This document shows, piece by piece, positions 48,736 to 61,849 of a stretch of DNA of 64,000 bases; position 1 is the stretch's first letter; the number at the start of each line of letters is the position of its first letter. This DNA comes from Microglena sp. YARC (lineage: Eukaryota > Chlorophyta > Chlorophyceae > Chlamydomonadales > Chlamydomonadaceae), in contig CM039466.1 of NCBI GenBank assembly GCA_022414725.1, forward strand, positions 11,051,190 to 11,115,189, written 5' to 3'. The position numbers and the translations under genes are program-made. The notes under the pieces were generated by a model. The model was given only the letters and a program-made list of their open reading frames with translations, ran no database searches and had not been told where the DNA came from.

Positions 48736-50250
48736 CCACTATACACGGCGTCTGATGATTTGCTGGTGGTTGGTGGTTGGTCCCAGTGCCAGCAAACGGT
48801 CTGTCCCCCTCAACCTCACACCTCGTAATAAGGCATACTGTATATTTTAACATGGCGTCTGATGAGTTGCTGCCCTGTGCTGGAGCATGCCCTCCCTCTC
48901 TTGTCTCCCCTACGCCTTTGTCCTCCTTGGTCCTGGGCTGGAGTCACCCCCCCAAGCTTCTTGATAGCAGTTTTCAGCCACTTTACACAACATCTGAAGA
49001 GCTCCTGCCCTGTGCTGGAGCATGCCCTCCCTCTCTTGTCTCCCTACTGCCTTTGTCCTGGGCTGGGGTCACCCCCCCAAGCTTCTTGATAACAGTTTTC
49101 AGCCACTTTACACAACATCTGAAGAGCTCCTGCCCTGTGCTGGAGCATGCCCTCCCTCTCTTGTCTCCCTACTGCCTTTGTCCTGGGCTGGGGTCAATAC
49201 CCCAAGCTTCTTGAATTCAGTGTGCAGCCACTTTAAACAGTGACAGATGAATTGCTGCCCTTTGCTGAAGCAAGCCCTACCTCTCTTGCCCCTTTTCTGC
49301 CTTAGTAAGTAGATGCTTGGCCAGCCGCTTCCTGCACTTACACAGTGCCTGATGAGTTGATACCTTGTGCTGGAGCATACCTTCCCTCTCTTGCCTCTCA
49401 TCTGCCTTGATAAGTAGATGCTTGGTAGCGCAGCTTGCTGCACTTACATGGCGTCTGATGAGTTGTTACCTTGTGCTGGAGCATGCCCTCCCTCTCTAGC
49501 CTCTCCTCCGCCTGAGTAAGTAGTTGCTGGAAAGCGCAGCTTGCTGCACTTACATGGCGTCTGATGAGTTGTTACCTTGTGCTGGAGCATGCCCTCCCTC
49601 TCTAGCCTCTCCTCCGCCTGAGTAAGTAGTTGCTGGAAAGCGCAGCTTGCTGCACTTACATGGCGTCTGACGAGTTGTTACCTAGTGTTGTAGCATGCGC
49701 TCCCTCTCTTGCCTCTCCTCCGCCTTCGTCCTCCTTTGTCCTGGGCTGGGGTCACCCCCCCAAGCTTCTTGATAACAGTTTGCAGCCACTTTACACAACA
49801 TCTGAAGAGGTCCTGCCCTGTGATGGAGCATGCCCTCCCTCTCTTATCTCCCTTCTACCTTTGTCCTCCTTTTGTCCTGGGCTGGGGTCAACCCCCCAAG
49901 CTTCTTGAGATCAGTGTGCAGCCACTTTAAATAGCGACAGATGAATTGCTGCCCTTTGCTGGAGCATGCCCTCCCTCTCTTGCCTCTCCTCCACCTGAGT
50001 AAGTAGTTGCTTTAAAGCGCAGCTTGCTGCACTTAAACAGCATTAGATGAGTTGCTGCCCTGTGCTGGAGCATGCGCTCCCTCTCTCACCTCTTCTCTAC
50101 CTTAGTAAGTAGATGCTTGGAAGCACAGCTTGCTGCACTTACACGGCCTCTGATGAGTTACTACCTTGTGCTGCAGCATGCCCTCCCTCTCTTGCCTCTC
50201 CTCCGCCTGAGTAAGTAGTTGCTTGGAAGCGCCGCTTGCTGCACTTACAC
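48736..50250 (-). repeat. donor-edge array of the 50.2-kb exon, about 12 copies
   Basis: Minus strand units contain 'gagggagggcatgctccagcacaa', 'ggta.caactcatcagacgc', '(c/t)atgtaagtgcagcaagc'. These are the last 60 nt of the neighbouring exon plus its GTAAGT donor. Units are 107-137 bp apart (for example 49,446, 49,553, 49,661, 50,143). Some carry an additional 'ggggtcacccccccaagcttcttga' block. Confidence 0.9.
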
Positions 50251-50832
50251 AGCGTCTGATGAGTTGCTACCTTGTGCTGCAGCATGCCCTTCCTCTTTTG
50301 TCTCCCCTCCGCCCTTGTCCTCAACGGTTGCACTCTTGTCAACCACCACAGCTGAGCTGTCTTCAGCAGCGCTTGCAGCAGGCAGCTTCCTGGCACCTGC
50401 CTTCCGCTCCTCGGAAGCAGACTTGACCTTGCTGATGACAACACTTGACAAGAAGCCAGCTATGGCCAATCCGGCCACAACAATGGGCCAGAACCACACA
50501 AAGGGGTGGGTTTCAGAAAGTCCGAAGATGCCCTTCACGCACAACACGTCGCCCTGGTTGAAAAAAATGCCCTTGCCAGGATTGAGATTGTGGTATTCAT
50601 GCTGTGATAACTGAAACATCCTGAAGATGCTCTCCGGCCCCTCGTATCCCTGCACTTCGTATACCTCCATGCAGTCTATTCCCTCCTTTAGAAACGCTTC
50701 TTTAGTCTCTTTAGACATCCTGCCATGAGTTGCACTCACGAGATGCTCCGAATGCTGGTGGTGGAAGAAGAGGGCACTCATGACGATGGCAATGAGCAAA
50801 GTTACGAACATGGCTATGGTGCGGGGCCTCAT
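50245..50832 (-). CDS. two-helix membrane protein of unknown function (first exon)
   Basis: ATG at 50,832 (the frame is open a few codons further up, but only from a TTG). The N terminus MRPRTIAMFVTLLIAIVMSA is a signal anchor. A soluble domain of about 95 residues follows (AFLKEGIDCMEVYEVQGYEG; GKGIFFNQGDVLCVKGIFG), then a second hydrophobic helix FVWFWPIVVAGLAIAGFLSS. The tail is basic, then Ala/Glu/Ser-rich. The open frame ends at a TAA at 50,245, but this overlaps a strong donor GCTGT|GTAAGT (exon end 50,249). The same donor edge is repeated some 12 times downstream, so the gene probably continues by splicing. The topology suggests one lumenal or extracellular domain. The family is not recognised. 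Confidence 0.7.
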   Translation of the reverse strand: MRPRTIAMFVTLLIAIVMSALFFHHQHSEHLVSATHGRMSKETKEAFLKEGIDCMEVYEVQGYEGPESIFRMFQLSQHEYHNLNPGKGIFFNQGDVLCVKGIFGLSETHPFVWFWPIVVAGLAIAGFLSSVVISKVKSASEERKAGARKLPAASAAEDSSAVVVDKSATVEDKGGGETKEEGHAAAQGSNSSDAV

Positions 50833-50879
50833 CCTGAATGGGAATGCGATCAAATGGAGGGCGGAGGCCAGGCTAGGGG

Positions 50880-51430
50880 GAAAGGCTGGAGTTGAGAGAG
50901 GAGGATGGGGATCAGGAAGGAGAGCTAGGCTGGGGGGGAGGAACCGTGTGTCTGACGAGGGGCTGAGGGCTGAGGGAGTATGTAGGAAGCAGTTGAGGAG
51001 AGTATATCAAGGAAGCGGTTGGATGAAGCTGGTTTTGGATGGGCTGACACTGTCAATACATATATTTTGTCACTTAGGGCTACTGTAGGCACAATACAAT
51101 CTTCAGAAAAAGGGAGGAACAGAAAAACAAGAGGAAAGGAGGAAATACGGAAAGATGACGTCAGCGAAGTTGGCTGAAGGAATGAGGGGAGTCTCGTTAG
51201 GAATGACCTCTCCGTAGGGCTTCGCCAAGCGATCTATCTCGTAGCTGGTGTTGGGTACAGATGCAGAAAGAAAAGCGTTGTCGTTTTTTCAGTTGCTCGA
51301 TAAACACGCAACAAGGCGTTCGAATTGCATCGATTGGTGCGCACAAGTGGTGACAGCGCAGCTGGGAGTGTCAGATCACTCGACCAGATTATTTGAAAGG
51401 AAGAAGCCAGGTGAAGGTGGCGTGGTTTGA
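50880..51430. other. intergenic space between divergent genes
   Basis: Separates the minus-strand membrane protein from the plus-strand exon at 51.4 kb. No promoter element could be named. Confidence 0.35.
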
Positions 51431-51436
51431 GGCTGG

Positions 51437-51690
51437 TTGAAAACAGGCTGGCGAAACAGTGTCAAAAACAAATGCACCTCCCAATTCGCCCAGCTGACTA
51501 GTGCCCCGAAGCCCACCGACGCATCCATTCTAGACTACTATCTCAACTCTTCTCCAGTTGCATTGGAACCGGTAGAACCTTCGCTTCCGCAATCTTTCTG
51601 TCTGTCCCAGGTTCCCTGCGTAATTTGCCGCAAACCTTCCCCTAAGTACACATGCGAAAGTCGGAGGCAGCGTGATGGACGCGACAGGTA
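51437..51690 (+). CDS. possible exon with a zf-HIT-like zinc finger
   Basis: The frame reads TDASILDYYLNSSPVALEPV, then QVPCVICRKPSPKYTCESR. C-x2-C-x-K-P-x3-K-Y-x-C is the opening half of the HIT zinc finger. A GTAAGA donor follows at about 51,687. No ATG lies in this frame and the second half of the finger is not seen, so the start and the continuation are unknown. Confidence 0.35.
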
Positions 51691-52069
51691 AGAGCGCAGG
51701 ACCAATGTGCAACAGTAATAAATACGCTACCAGTATTAGATAGCGCAAGAAAACATTTGTTCGAGGGGGGTGGGTTGGGGTCTACCTGGTCACTTAGGGG
51801 TCGTCTCGTGCTTGAGATTTTTGCAACCCTCGGACTGCTCTTCTCTTCTCGAGAGGAACAGTGATTCAATAGCATCAGCATTAGTGATGCTGCTCAGTTG
51901 CTTGACATTCGAAGTGGGAGATAGGAAAAGCCTGGGGCCATTACGAAGTGTTTTGCAGAATTTTCGCGCGGCTGACGCGAAAATATTTGGTGCGAATGAC
52001 CTAGTTGCGAAAACTATGCTAAAGCGGGGAAACGTATTGGAAAGAACAAAACCAAAAGAGGGTGGTGGG

Positions 52070-52215
52070 GTGTCAGTCTGTTGTGTTTGGGGGTGTGGGT
52101 AGGATGTGTTGGGTGTTGGGTGGGTGAGGAGGTATCGGTGGGGAGGTGGGGGGATGGTTTAGTGTGTGTGTATGGGGTGTGTGTGGGGTGGGGGGGATAG
52201 GGGGGGGGATATATC
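52070..52215. repeat. G/T-rich simple sequence
   Basis: GGTG/GTGTG-rich stretch with no stable unit. Confidence 0.8.
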
Positions 52216-52369
52216 ATATATGACCAGAATTCATCAATGCGCCAGAATGCGCCTTTGTCTTAGTCTAGTCATGTTTTGTAGGATTAAATCTCCTGTAGTG
52301 CAATTTTATATTTATCATGGGGTTGAGGCAGGAAAGAGGCATTAGGCTTGGGAATCATACACCTAAGGC

Positions 52370-52545
52370 CATGTGTATGCATGCAAGTACATGTAGTGCA
52401 TGTAAGTTCATGTATATATGCGTGCAAGTACATGTTGTGCATGCGTGCAAGTACAGGTTGTGCATGCATGCAAGTACATGTAGTGCATGCAAGTACATAT
52501 AGTGCTTGCAAGTACATGCAAGCACATGCATGCGTGGTGCATGCT
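52370..52545. repeat. tandem 'catgcaagtacatgtagtg'
   Basis: About nine irregular 17-24-bp units built on GCATGCAAGTACATG. Confidence 0.85.
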
Positions 52546-52619
52546 CAAGTTGCATTCAACATGCAAGACACAGGTTGAATGCTGTAGTCGCTCCATCCTG
52601 CTTACAACACCAGATATGC

Positions 52620-53109
52620 CCCCCTGAGCACCCACACCCACACCTACACCCACACCGACGCATACACAATACTCTACCATCACCCTCTGATTTGACCCCC
52701 CCCCCCCCCCCCCCCCCCGTTCTACCCCTTTCTACCCACCCACTACTTCCTGATTTGACCCCCACCCTACCCCACCCCACCCCACCCCACTCCCACCCCC
52801 ACCCCCACCCCACCCCACACCATACCCACACCCACCCAAACCCACACCCACATCCCCCCACACACACCCACACACCCACACCATACCACACCCACCCAAA
52901 CCCACACCCAAATGCACCCCCACCCCCACCCCCACCATAACCCCCACCCACCAAACCCCCACCCACATCCACCCACCCCCACACCATACCACCCCACCCA
53001 AACCACACCCACATCCACCCCCACCCACCCCCACTCACCCACCAAATCCACACCCACCCACATCCACACTATACCCCCCCCGCCCCCCCCCCCCCATAGC
53101 CCCCCACCT

Positions 53110-53155
<46 letters not shown>

Positions 53156-53172
53156 ACACACAAACCCACCAC
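52620..53172. repeat. CCCCAC/CCACA-rich simple sequence
   Basis: Low-complexity C/A sequence in the intron preceding exon i. Long Pro/His and Gly/Trp/Val frames on the two strands are artefacts. Confidence 0.9.
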
Positions 53173-53373
53173 CCTTGTACAGGAACCTCTGTGGCGACTG
53201 GGTGGACTGATCAGAGTCAAGTAGATGTAGGTCCCCCACCCACACCCCCACCCACCACACCCACCCACACCACACACACACACACACACACACATCCACA
53301 CACCCACACACCACATTTGTACAGGAACCTCTGTGGCGACTGGGTAGACGGATCAGAGTCAAGTAGATGTAGA

Positions 53374-53404
<31 letters not shown>

Positions 53405-53475
53405 ACACCCCCCCACCCCCCACCCCACCCCCCCACACCCACCCACCCACACACACACACACCACATATGTACAG
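53173..53475 (+). repeat. two acceptor-edge copies of exon i
   Basis: 'tgtacag|gaacctctgtggcgactgggt.gac.gatcagagtcaagtagatg' occurs at 53,175 and 53,319. Each is followed by a C/CA-rich filler before the true exon at 53,476. Confidence 0.9.
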
Positions 53476-53585
53476 GAACCTCGGTGGCGACTGGGTGGAC
53501 GGATCAGAGTCAAGTAGATGGGCCCATTGTGTTTCAAGTTGCCTCTCTCTCAAATAAGCCCAGCAGACCTAACACCATGCAAAAG
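53476..53585 (+). CDS. exon i of the 53-62 kb gene
   Basis: Acceptor TGTACAG|GA and donor CAAAAG|GTGTGC. Codes TSVATGWTDQSQVDGPIVFQ and SLSNKPSRPNTMQK. Both edges are copied in the flanking introns. Confidence 0.6.
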
Positions 53586-56500
53586 GTGTGCCAGCCCTCA
53601 CCAGCCTGTTTGTCGTTAGGCCATCCAGCCAAACATGTCGATTGCTTAGAAGTAATAATCTGGGTCCATAGCCTGTGCCTTTAGCCACATACCAAGAGAC
53701 CTAGCACCATGCACCAGGTGAGCCATCCTCTGACCTGTTTGTTGCCAGCCTGTTTGTGGGCATAACTTATTGATAGCACATAATTAGTTTTCTGGTTCCA
53801 TTGCCTGTGTCTTCAGCTACATACCAGCAGACCTAACACCATGCAAAAGGTGCGCCAGCCCTCACCAGCCTGTTTGCTGTTAGGCCTCTTTGTTGCCAGC
53901 CAGCCAGCCAAACATGATAGCACTGAATCAGTGATCTGGTTCCATTGCCTGTGCCTTAAGCTACATACTAGCAGACCTAACACCATGCAAAAGGTGCGCC
54001 AGCCCTCACCAGCCTGTTTGCTGTTAGGCCTCTTTGTTGCCAGCCAACCAGCCAGCCAGCCACACATATGATATATACGATGTGGACTGCATAGAAGTAA
54101 TAATACGGGTATGTTGCCTGTACCATGAGACACATACCAGTTAACAACTAGCAGCATGCAAAAGGTGAGCCATCCCTCAGCCTGCCACTTGTTTTGGATG
54201 TACCTTGTTGATTACCGTACATAGCAGTTAGTATCTGGGTCCATTGCCTGTGCCTTGAGCCACATACCAATTAACAACTAGCAGCATGCAAACGGTGAGC
54301 CATCCCCCAGCCTGCCACTTGTTTTGGATGTACCTTGTTCATTACCGTACATAGAAGTTAGTATCTGGGTCCATTGCCAGTGCCTTGAGCCACATACCAG
54401 TCAACAACTAGCCAAGTACTTGTAGGTGGAGCCTTTCAAGGAGTAGTGAGTGAATGACCTCCGGATAGCTGCCAGACCAGGTGAATGCTTTTTATATTTA
54501 GCCCTTCCTATCACAGTTGGAAAAGTCCCTTAAGCCTATTTGGCCTAGCCCTGGACTGTAACATACATACTATACTATACTATACTATACTATACTATAC
54601 TATACTATACTATACTATACTATACTATACTATACTATACTATACTATACTATATAGCCTGGTAGTTATTGCCAAATACTACACTACTTTATGTAGGGAT
54701 ATCATGCTATCCACAGCCATATGGGCACTCTATAGCCTGGTAGTTATTGCCAAATACTATACTACTTTATGTAGGGATATAATGCTATCCACAGCCATAT
54801 GGGCACTCTATAGCCTGGTAGTTATTGCCAAACACTATACTACTTTATGTAGGGATGTAATGCTATCCACAGCCATATGGACACTCTATAGCCTGGTAGT
54901 TATTGCCAAATACTATACTACTTTATGTAGGGATATAATGCTATCCACAGCCATATGGGCACTCTATAGCCTGGTAGTTATTGCCAAATACTACACTACT
55001 TTATGTAGGGATATAATGCTATCCACAGCCATATGGGCACTCTATAGCCTGGTAGTTATTGCCAAATACTATACTACTTTATGTAGGGATATAATGCTAT
55101 CCACAGCCATATGGGCACTCTATAGCCTGTTAGTTATTGCCAAATACTATACTACTTTATGTAGGGATATAATGCTATCCACAGCCATATGGGCACTCTA
55201 TAGCCTGGTAGTTATTGCCAAATACTATACTACTTTAAGTAGGGATATAATGCTATCCACAGCCATATGGGCACTCTATAGCCTGGTAGTTATTGCCAAA
55301 TACTATACTACTTTAAGTAGGGATATAATGCCATCCACAGCCATATGGGCACTCTATAGCCTGGTAGTTATTGCCAAATACTATACTACTTTATGTAGGG
55401 ATATAATGCATCCACAGCCATATGGGCACTCTATAAGCCTGGTAGTTATTGCCAAATACTACACTACTTTATGTAGGGATATAATGCTATCCACAGCCAT
55501 ATGGGCACTCTATAGCCTGGTAGTTATTGCCAAATATTACACTACTTTATGTAGGGATATAATGCTATCCACAGCCATATGGGCACTCTATAGCCTGGTA
55601 GTTATTGCCAAATACTATACTACTTTATGTAGGGATATAATGCTATCCACAGCCATATGGGACTCTATAGCCTGGTAGTTATTGCCAAATACTATACTAC
55701 TTTATGTAGGGATATAATGCTATCCACAGCCATATGGCACTCTATAGCCTGGTAGTTATTGCCAAATACTATACTACTTTATGTAGGGATATAATGCTAT
55801 CCACAGCCATATGGGCACTCTATAGCCTGTTAGTTATTGCCAAATACTATACTACTTTATGTAGGGATATAATGCTATCCACAGCCATATGGGCACTCTA
55901 TAGCCTGTTAGTTATTGCCAAATACTATACTACTTTATGTAGGGATATAATGCTATCCACAGCCATATGGGCACTCTATAGCCTGGTAGTTATTGCCAAA
56001 TACTATACTACTTTAAGTAGGGATATAATGCTATCCACAGCCATATGGGCACTCTATAGCCTGGTAGTTATTGCCAAATACTACACTACTTTATGTAGGG
56101 ATATAATGCTATCCACAGCCATATGGGCACTCTATAGCCTGGTAGTTATTGCCAAATACTATACTACTTTATGTAGGGATATAATGCTATCCACAGCCAT
56201 ATGGGCACTCTATAGCCTGGTAGTTATTGCCAAATACTATACTACTTTATGTAGGGATATAATGCTATCCACTGCCATATGGGCACTCTATAGCCTGGTA
56301 GTTATTGCCAAATACTATACTACTTTATGTAGGGATATAATGCTATCCACAGCCATATGGGCACTCTATAGCCTGGTAGTTATTGCCAAATACTATACTA
56401 CTTTATGTAGGGATATAATGCTATCCACTGCCATATGGGCACTCTATAGCCTGGTAGTTATTGCCAAATTGCCAATACTATACTACTTTATGTAGGGACA

Positions 56501-57269
56501 TAATGCTATCCACAGCCATATGGGCACTCTATAGCCTGGTAGTTATTGCCAAATACTACACTACTTTATGTAGGGATATAATGCTATCCACAGCCATATG
56601 GGCACTCTATAGCCTGGTAGTTATTGCCAAATACTATACTACTTTATGTAGGGATATAATGCTATCCACAGCCATATGGGCACTCTATAGCCTGGTAGTT
56701 ATTGCCAAATACTATACTACTTTATGTAGGGACATAATGCTATCCACAGCCATATGGGCACTCTATAGCCTGGTAGTTATTGCCAAATACTACACTACTT
56801 TATGTAGGGATATAATGCTATCCACAGCCATATGGGCACTCTATAGCCTGGTAGTTATTGCCAAATACTATACTACTTTAAGTAGGGATTTAATGCTGTC
56901 CACAGCCATATGAGCACTCTATAGCCTGGTAGTTATTGCCAAATACTATACTACTTTATGTAGGGATATAATGCTATCCACAGCCAAATGGGCACTCTAT
57001 AGCCTGGTAGTTATTGCCAAATAATGAAACCCCGAGGTCAACAGGGCACAGGCCAGGCCATATTTTTCCTTTTATTTTTACCCCTTCCTTTCACGGTTGG
57101 GACGTTCCGTCGTGTGGCCTATCTTGTCGAATTTGTTGAATTCCATGGGAATGATAGAATCCACGAGAAATATAGAATTCCATGGAAGTTATAGGATCCT
57201 TCAAGCATTTCTTAATTTTCTTTACCCCCTCCCCCCACCACCCCCCCCCCCACCACCACACACACACCA

Positions 57270-57303
<34 letters not shown>

Positions 57304-60300
57304 CGGTTATAGTATCTTTTGGTTGTTTTGTGGCCAAAATGCTGTGAGTACAAAAGGTTGCTAGGAGCACCACGGTGCCAAGTATAGGCACTGCTTAATT
57401 TCCTTATACAAACCCTTTTATTTACCCCCACCTTCACCTCCATCTCCACCTCCACCTTCCCTGCAGGCTCCACTTCTATCTACCTTAATTTCCTAATACA
57501 AAACTGTACAAACCCTTTTATTCACCCCACCTTCACCTTCACCTTCACCTTCACCTACCCTGCATGCACCTCTGTCACCTACCTTAATTTCCTTGTACAA
57601 ACCCTTTTATTCACCTTCACCTTCACCTTCACCTTCACCTTCAGGCACCACTTTCACCTACCTCCATTTCCTTGTTCGAACCCTATTATTCACCCCACCT
57701 TCACCTTCACATTCACCTTCACCTGCAGGCACCACTGTCACCAACCTTAATTTCCTTATACAAACCCTTTTACTCACCCCCACCTTCACCTCCACCTCCA
57801 CCTTCACCTTCAGGCACCACTGTCGCCTGGCTTAATTTCCTTACACAAACCCTATTATTCACCCCACCTTCACCCTCACCTTCAGGCACCACTGTCCCCA
57901 ATATTGTCGCCCTACCTGAATCCCTTAGGCAATGGCTTTGAGAAGAACAGGCTGCCTGGCATCGGCCCCTCATCTCCAACAGACTCCTTCCCCAAGGTAT
58001 ATTATTATTTGTATGTTTATTATTTGTATGTTTATTATTTGTATGTTATTATTTGTATGTGTATTATTTGTATGTTATTATTTGTATGTTATTATTTGTA
58101 TGTTATTATTTGTATGTTATTATTTGTATGTTTATTATTTGTATGTTATTATTTGTATGTTTATTATTTGCATGTTTATTACGTGTATGTTATTATTTGT
58201 ATGTTTATTATTTGTATGTTTATTATTTGCAGCTGCGTGTGTACGTACATACTTTGTATGTTTATTATTTGAAGCCTTTCGTTTCCCCTCATCTCCAACA
58301 GACTCCTCCCCCAAGGTATATTATTATTTGTATGTATATTATTTGTTTATTATTTGTAGCTGCGTGTGTATGTATATACTTTGTACGTTCATTATTTGTA
58401 GCCTGGCATCGGCCCTCATCTCCAACTGACCCCTTCCCCAAGAAAGGCATCGACAGTGCAACATAGAAGTTGGATGTAAATAACTTGTCGCTGTGTTTGT
58501 ATGTATAGACTTTGTGTATATATTATTTGTAGCCTGGCATCGGCCCTCATCTCCAACTGACCCCTTCCCCAAGAAAGGCATCGACAGTGCAACATAGAAG
58601 TTGGATGTAAATAACTTGTCGCTGTGTTTGTATGTATAGACTTTGTGTATATATTATTTGTAGCCTGGCATCGGCCCCTCATCTCCAACTGACCCCTTCC
58701 CCAAGAAAGGCATCGACAGTGCAACATAGAAGTTGGATGTAAATAACTTGTCGCTGTGTTTGTATGTATAGACTTTGTGTATATATTATTTGTAGCCTGG
58801 CATCGGCCCTCATCTCCAACTGACCCCTTCCCCAAGGAAGGCATCGACAGTGCAACATAGAAGTTGGATGTAAATAACTTGTCGCTGTGTTTGTATGTAT
58901 AGACTTTGTGTATATATTATTTGTAGCCTGGCATCGGCCCTCATCTCCAACTGACCCCTTCCCCAAGAAAGGCATCGACAGTGCAACATAGAAGTTGGAT
59001 GTAAATAACTTGTCGCTGTGTTTGTATGTATAGACTTTGTGTATATATTATTTGTAGCCTGGCATCGGCCCTCATCTCCAACTGACTCCTTCCCCAAGAA
59101 ATGCATCGACAGTGCAACATAGAAGTTGGATGTAAAGAACTTGTTGCTGTGTTTGTGTGTCTATAATTGGTAGCTGTGTGTGTATGTATATACTTTGTGT
59201 GTATATTATTTGTAGCCTGTCGTTTCCCCTCATCTCCGCAGACTCCTTCCCCAAAGAATGCATTGACAGAGCAACATAGAAGTTGTGTGCACATAATTTG
59301 TAGGCATATAATTTGTATGTATATAATGTGTAGCTGCGTTTGTATGCATATAATTTGTAATAGTATAAAAGTTGTATGTATGTAATTTGTTACAACATAG
59401 AATTTGTGTGCATATAATTTGTAACATCATACAAGTTGTATGTATATAATTTGTTACAACATAGAATTTGTGTGCATATAATTTGTAACATCATACAAGT
59501 TGTATGTATATAATTTGTAACAGCATATACTTTATATGTATCTAATTTTTAACAGCATATAAGTTGTATCCGTATAATTAAGGTATATATAATTGTGTAT
59601 AACATAGAAGTTGTATGTATATAACTTGTTACAACATAGATTTGTATTTGTATAATTAACTATACAATATGTTCAACAAAGTTGTGGTTTATGAATTGTG
59701 GTTTATGAAGAGACACCTAAGCCTTACCTCAAGTCCCCTCGGCCCCCCTTCCACCTGCCCCCCCCCCACACACACACGACACACACACACACCACACACA
59801 CACACACACAAATACGCAAAAACAACACACACCCACACACATACACCCACTCGCTCAAACTCAACTTCTCTTACCACCCGCCCCACAGCCGATCCAGTCC
59901 TTGAGAGATACCACAGCCACCCCCACCCACCTACCCACCCACACCCACACTCCTGCCCACACCCACATACAAACCCACATACACCCACCCGCTTAGATGC
60001 ACCTTCTCTTTCCACTCGTCTCACAGCCGATCCAGTCACTGAGAGATGCCACAGCCCCCCCCCCCCCCCCCCCCCCTCGGCCCCTCTCCCCCGTCAGCCA
60101 CCAATATGATTCCCCGACGAGCTAGCACCTCCACCTCCACCCCATTCCACCACCACCACTACAATCACACACACATACACACCCATCCACCCACCCGCTC
60201 AGATACATCTTCTCTTTCCCCCCGCCCACAGCCGATCCAGGCCTTGAGAGATGCCACAGCCACCCCCACCTCGCCCCTCTCCCCCCGTCAGCCACCAATA

Positions 60301-60343
60301 TGATTCCCCGTCGAGCTAGCACCTCCACCTCCACCCCATCCAA

Positions 60344-60377
<34 letters not shown>

Positions 60378-60525
60378 AGATGTACCCTCTCTTTCCCCCC
60401 GCCCCACAGCCGATCCAGTCCCTGAGAGATACCACAGCCATCCCCACCCTCGGCCCCTCTCCCCTGTCAGCCACCAATATGATTCCCCGTCGAGCTAGCA
60501 CCTCCACCTCCACCCCATCCAACCA

Positions 60526-60568
<43 letters not shown>

Positions 60569-61757
60569 TGTACCTTCTCTTTCCCCCCGCCCCACAGCCG
60601 ATCCAGTCCCTGAGAGATACCACAGCCACCCCACACCTCGGCCCCTCTCCCCCGTCAGCCACCAATATGATACCCCGACGAGCTAGCACCTCCACCTCCA
60701 CCCCATCCAACCGCGCTTCTTGGCCAGTTACATCCACACCAGCGCTCAGTACCCCAAACCAGTGGCCGCCCTCCACCGCCCACTCACATGGGATGAGATC
60801 TAAGCCCCAAAACCCTAGCCAAATGCTGATGGAAAGGGAGATTTTGGGGACTGCTGAGGGGGGGCCTCCTGTGATTATAGACGCTTTCACTCAGGAGATG
60901 CTTGAGGTGAGTTGGGAGTGAATGCTGTGTATGAATGGTGGTGTATGTGTGGGTATTTGAGCATGTGTGTGTATTTGTGCATGGTGATGGTGGTGTTTGT
61001 GTGTGGGTGTGGGTGTGTGTGGGAGGGGGGGTTATGAGGGGGGGCTTTCAGTGATTATAGATGCTTTCACTCAGGAGATGCTTGAGGTGTGTTGGGAGTG
61101 AATGCTCTGGTGTGTGTGGGTGTGGGGTGGGTGGGTGGTGGGGGTGCCGAGGGGGGCCTACAGTGATTATAGATGCTTTCACTCAGGGATGCTTGATGTG
61201 TGTTGGGAGTGAATGCTCTGGTGTGTGTGTGTGTGTGTGTGGGTGGGTGGTGGGGTGCCGAGGGGGGGCCTACAGTGATTATAGACGCTTTCACTCAGGA
61301 GATGCTTGATGTGTGTTGGGAGTGAATGCTCTGGTGTGTGTGGGTGTGTGGGTGCATGGTTGGTGGTGGTGGTGTGTGTGTATGGTGGTGTGGTGTGTGT
61401 GTGTATGTGTGGTGGGGGGGAGGGGGGGTCCTGTTACACGCTGCCTGTGCTTACACTCACCACGTCACACATGCACTGTGTGCAGGGACCCATGGCCATT
61501 CACATTATGAACAAGCCAGAGCGCATCGAAGGGTTCATGTGACACCTGCACCACCCCTCTCTCCTCACCCACCCTCCCACCCACAAACACAAACCACACA
61601 CCACATACCTGCCCCACCACCACCACCACCACCACCACACACACACACAGCACCACCACACCATGCTCTGTGTGCAGGGACCCATGGCCATCCGCATCAT
61701 GAACACACTAAAAGACATCGAAGGGTACATGCAAACACCTACACTTCCCCTACCTCC

Positions 61758-61849
<92 letters not shown>

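Noticed and set aside
51248..51430. 60-codon frame upstream of the zf-HIT-like exon
   Set aside because: Starts at a non-ATG codon, no motif, not joined by phase to the next frame.
54485..56913. Three consecutive long frames as a repeat protein gene
   Set aside because: Frame broken by single-base losses between units, no flanking unique coding sequence, and intronic location. Kept as satellite.
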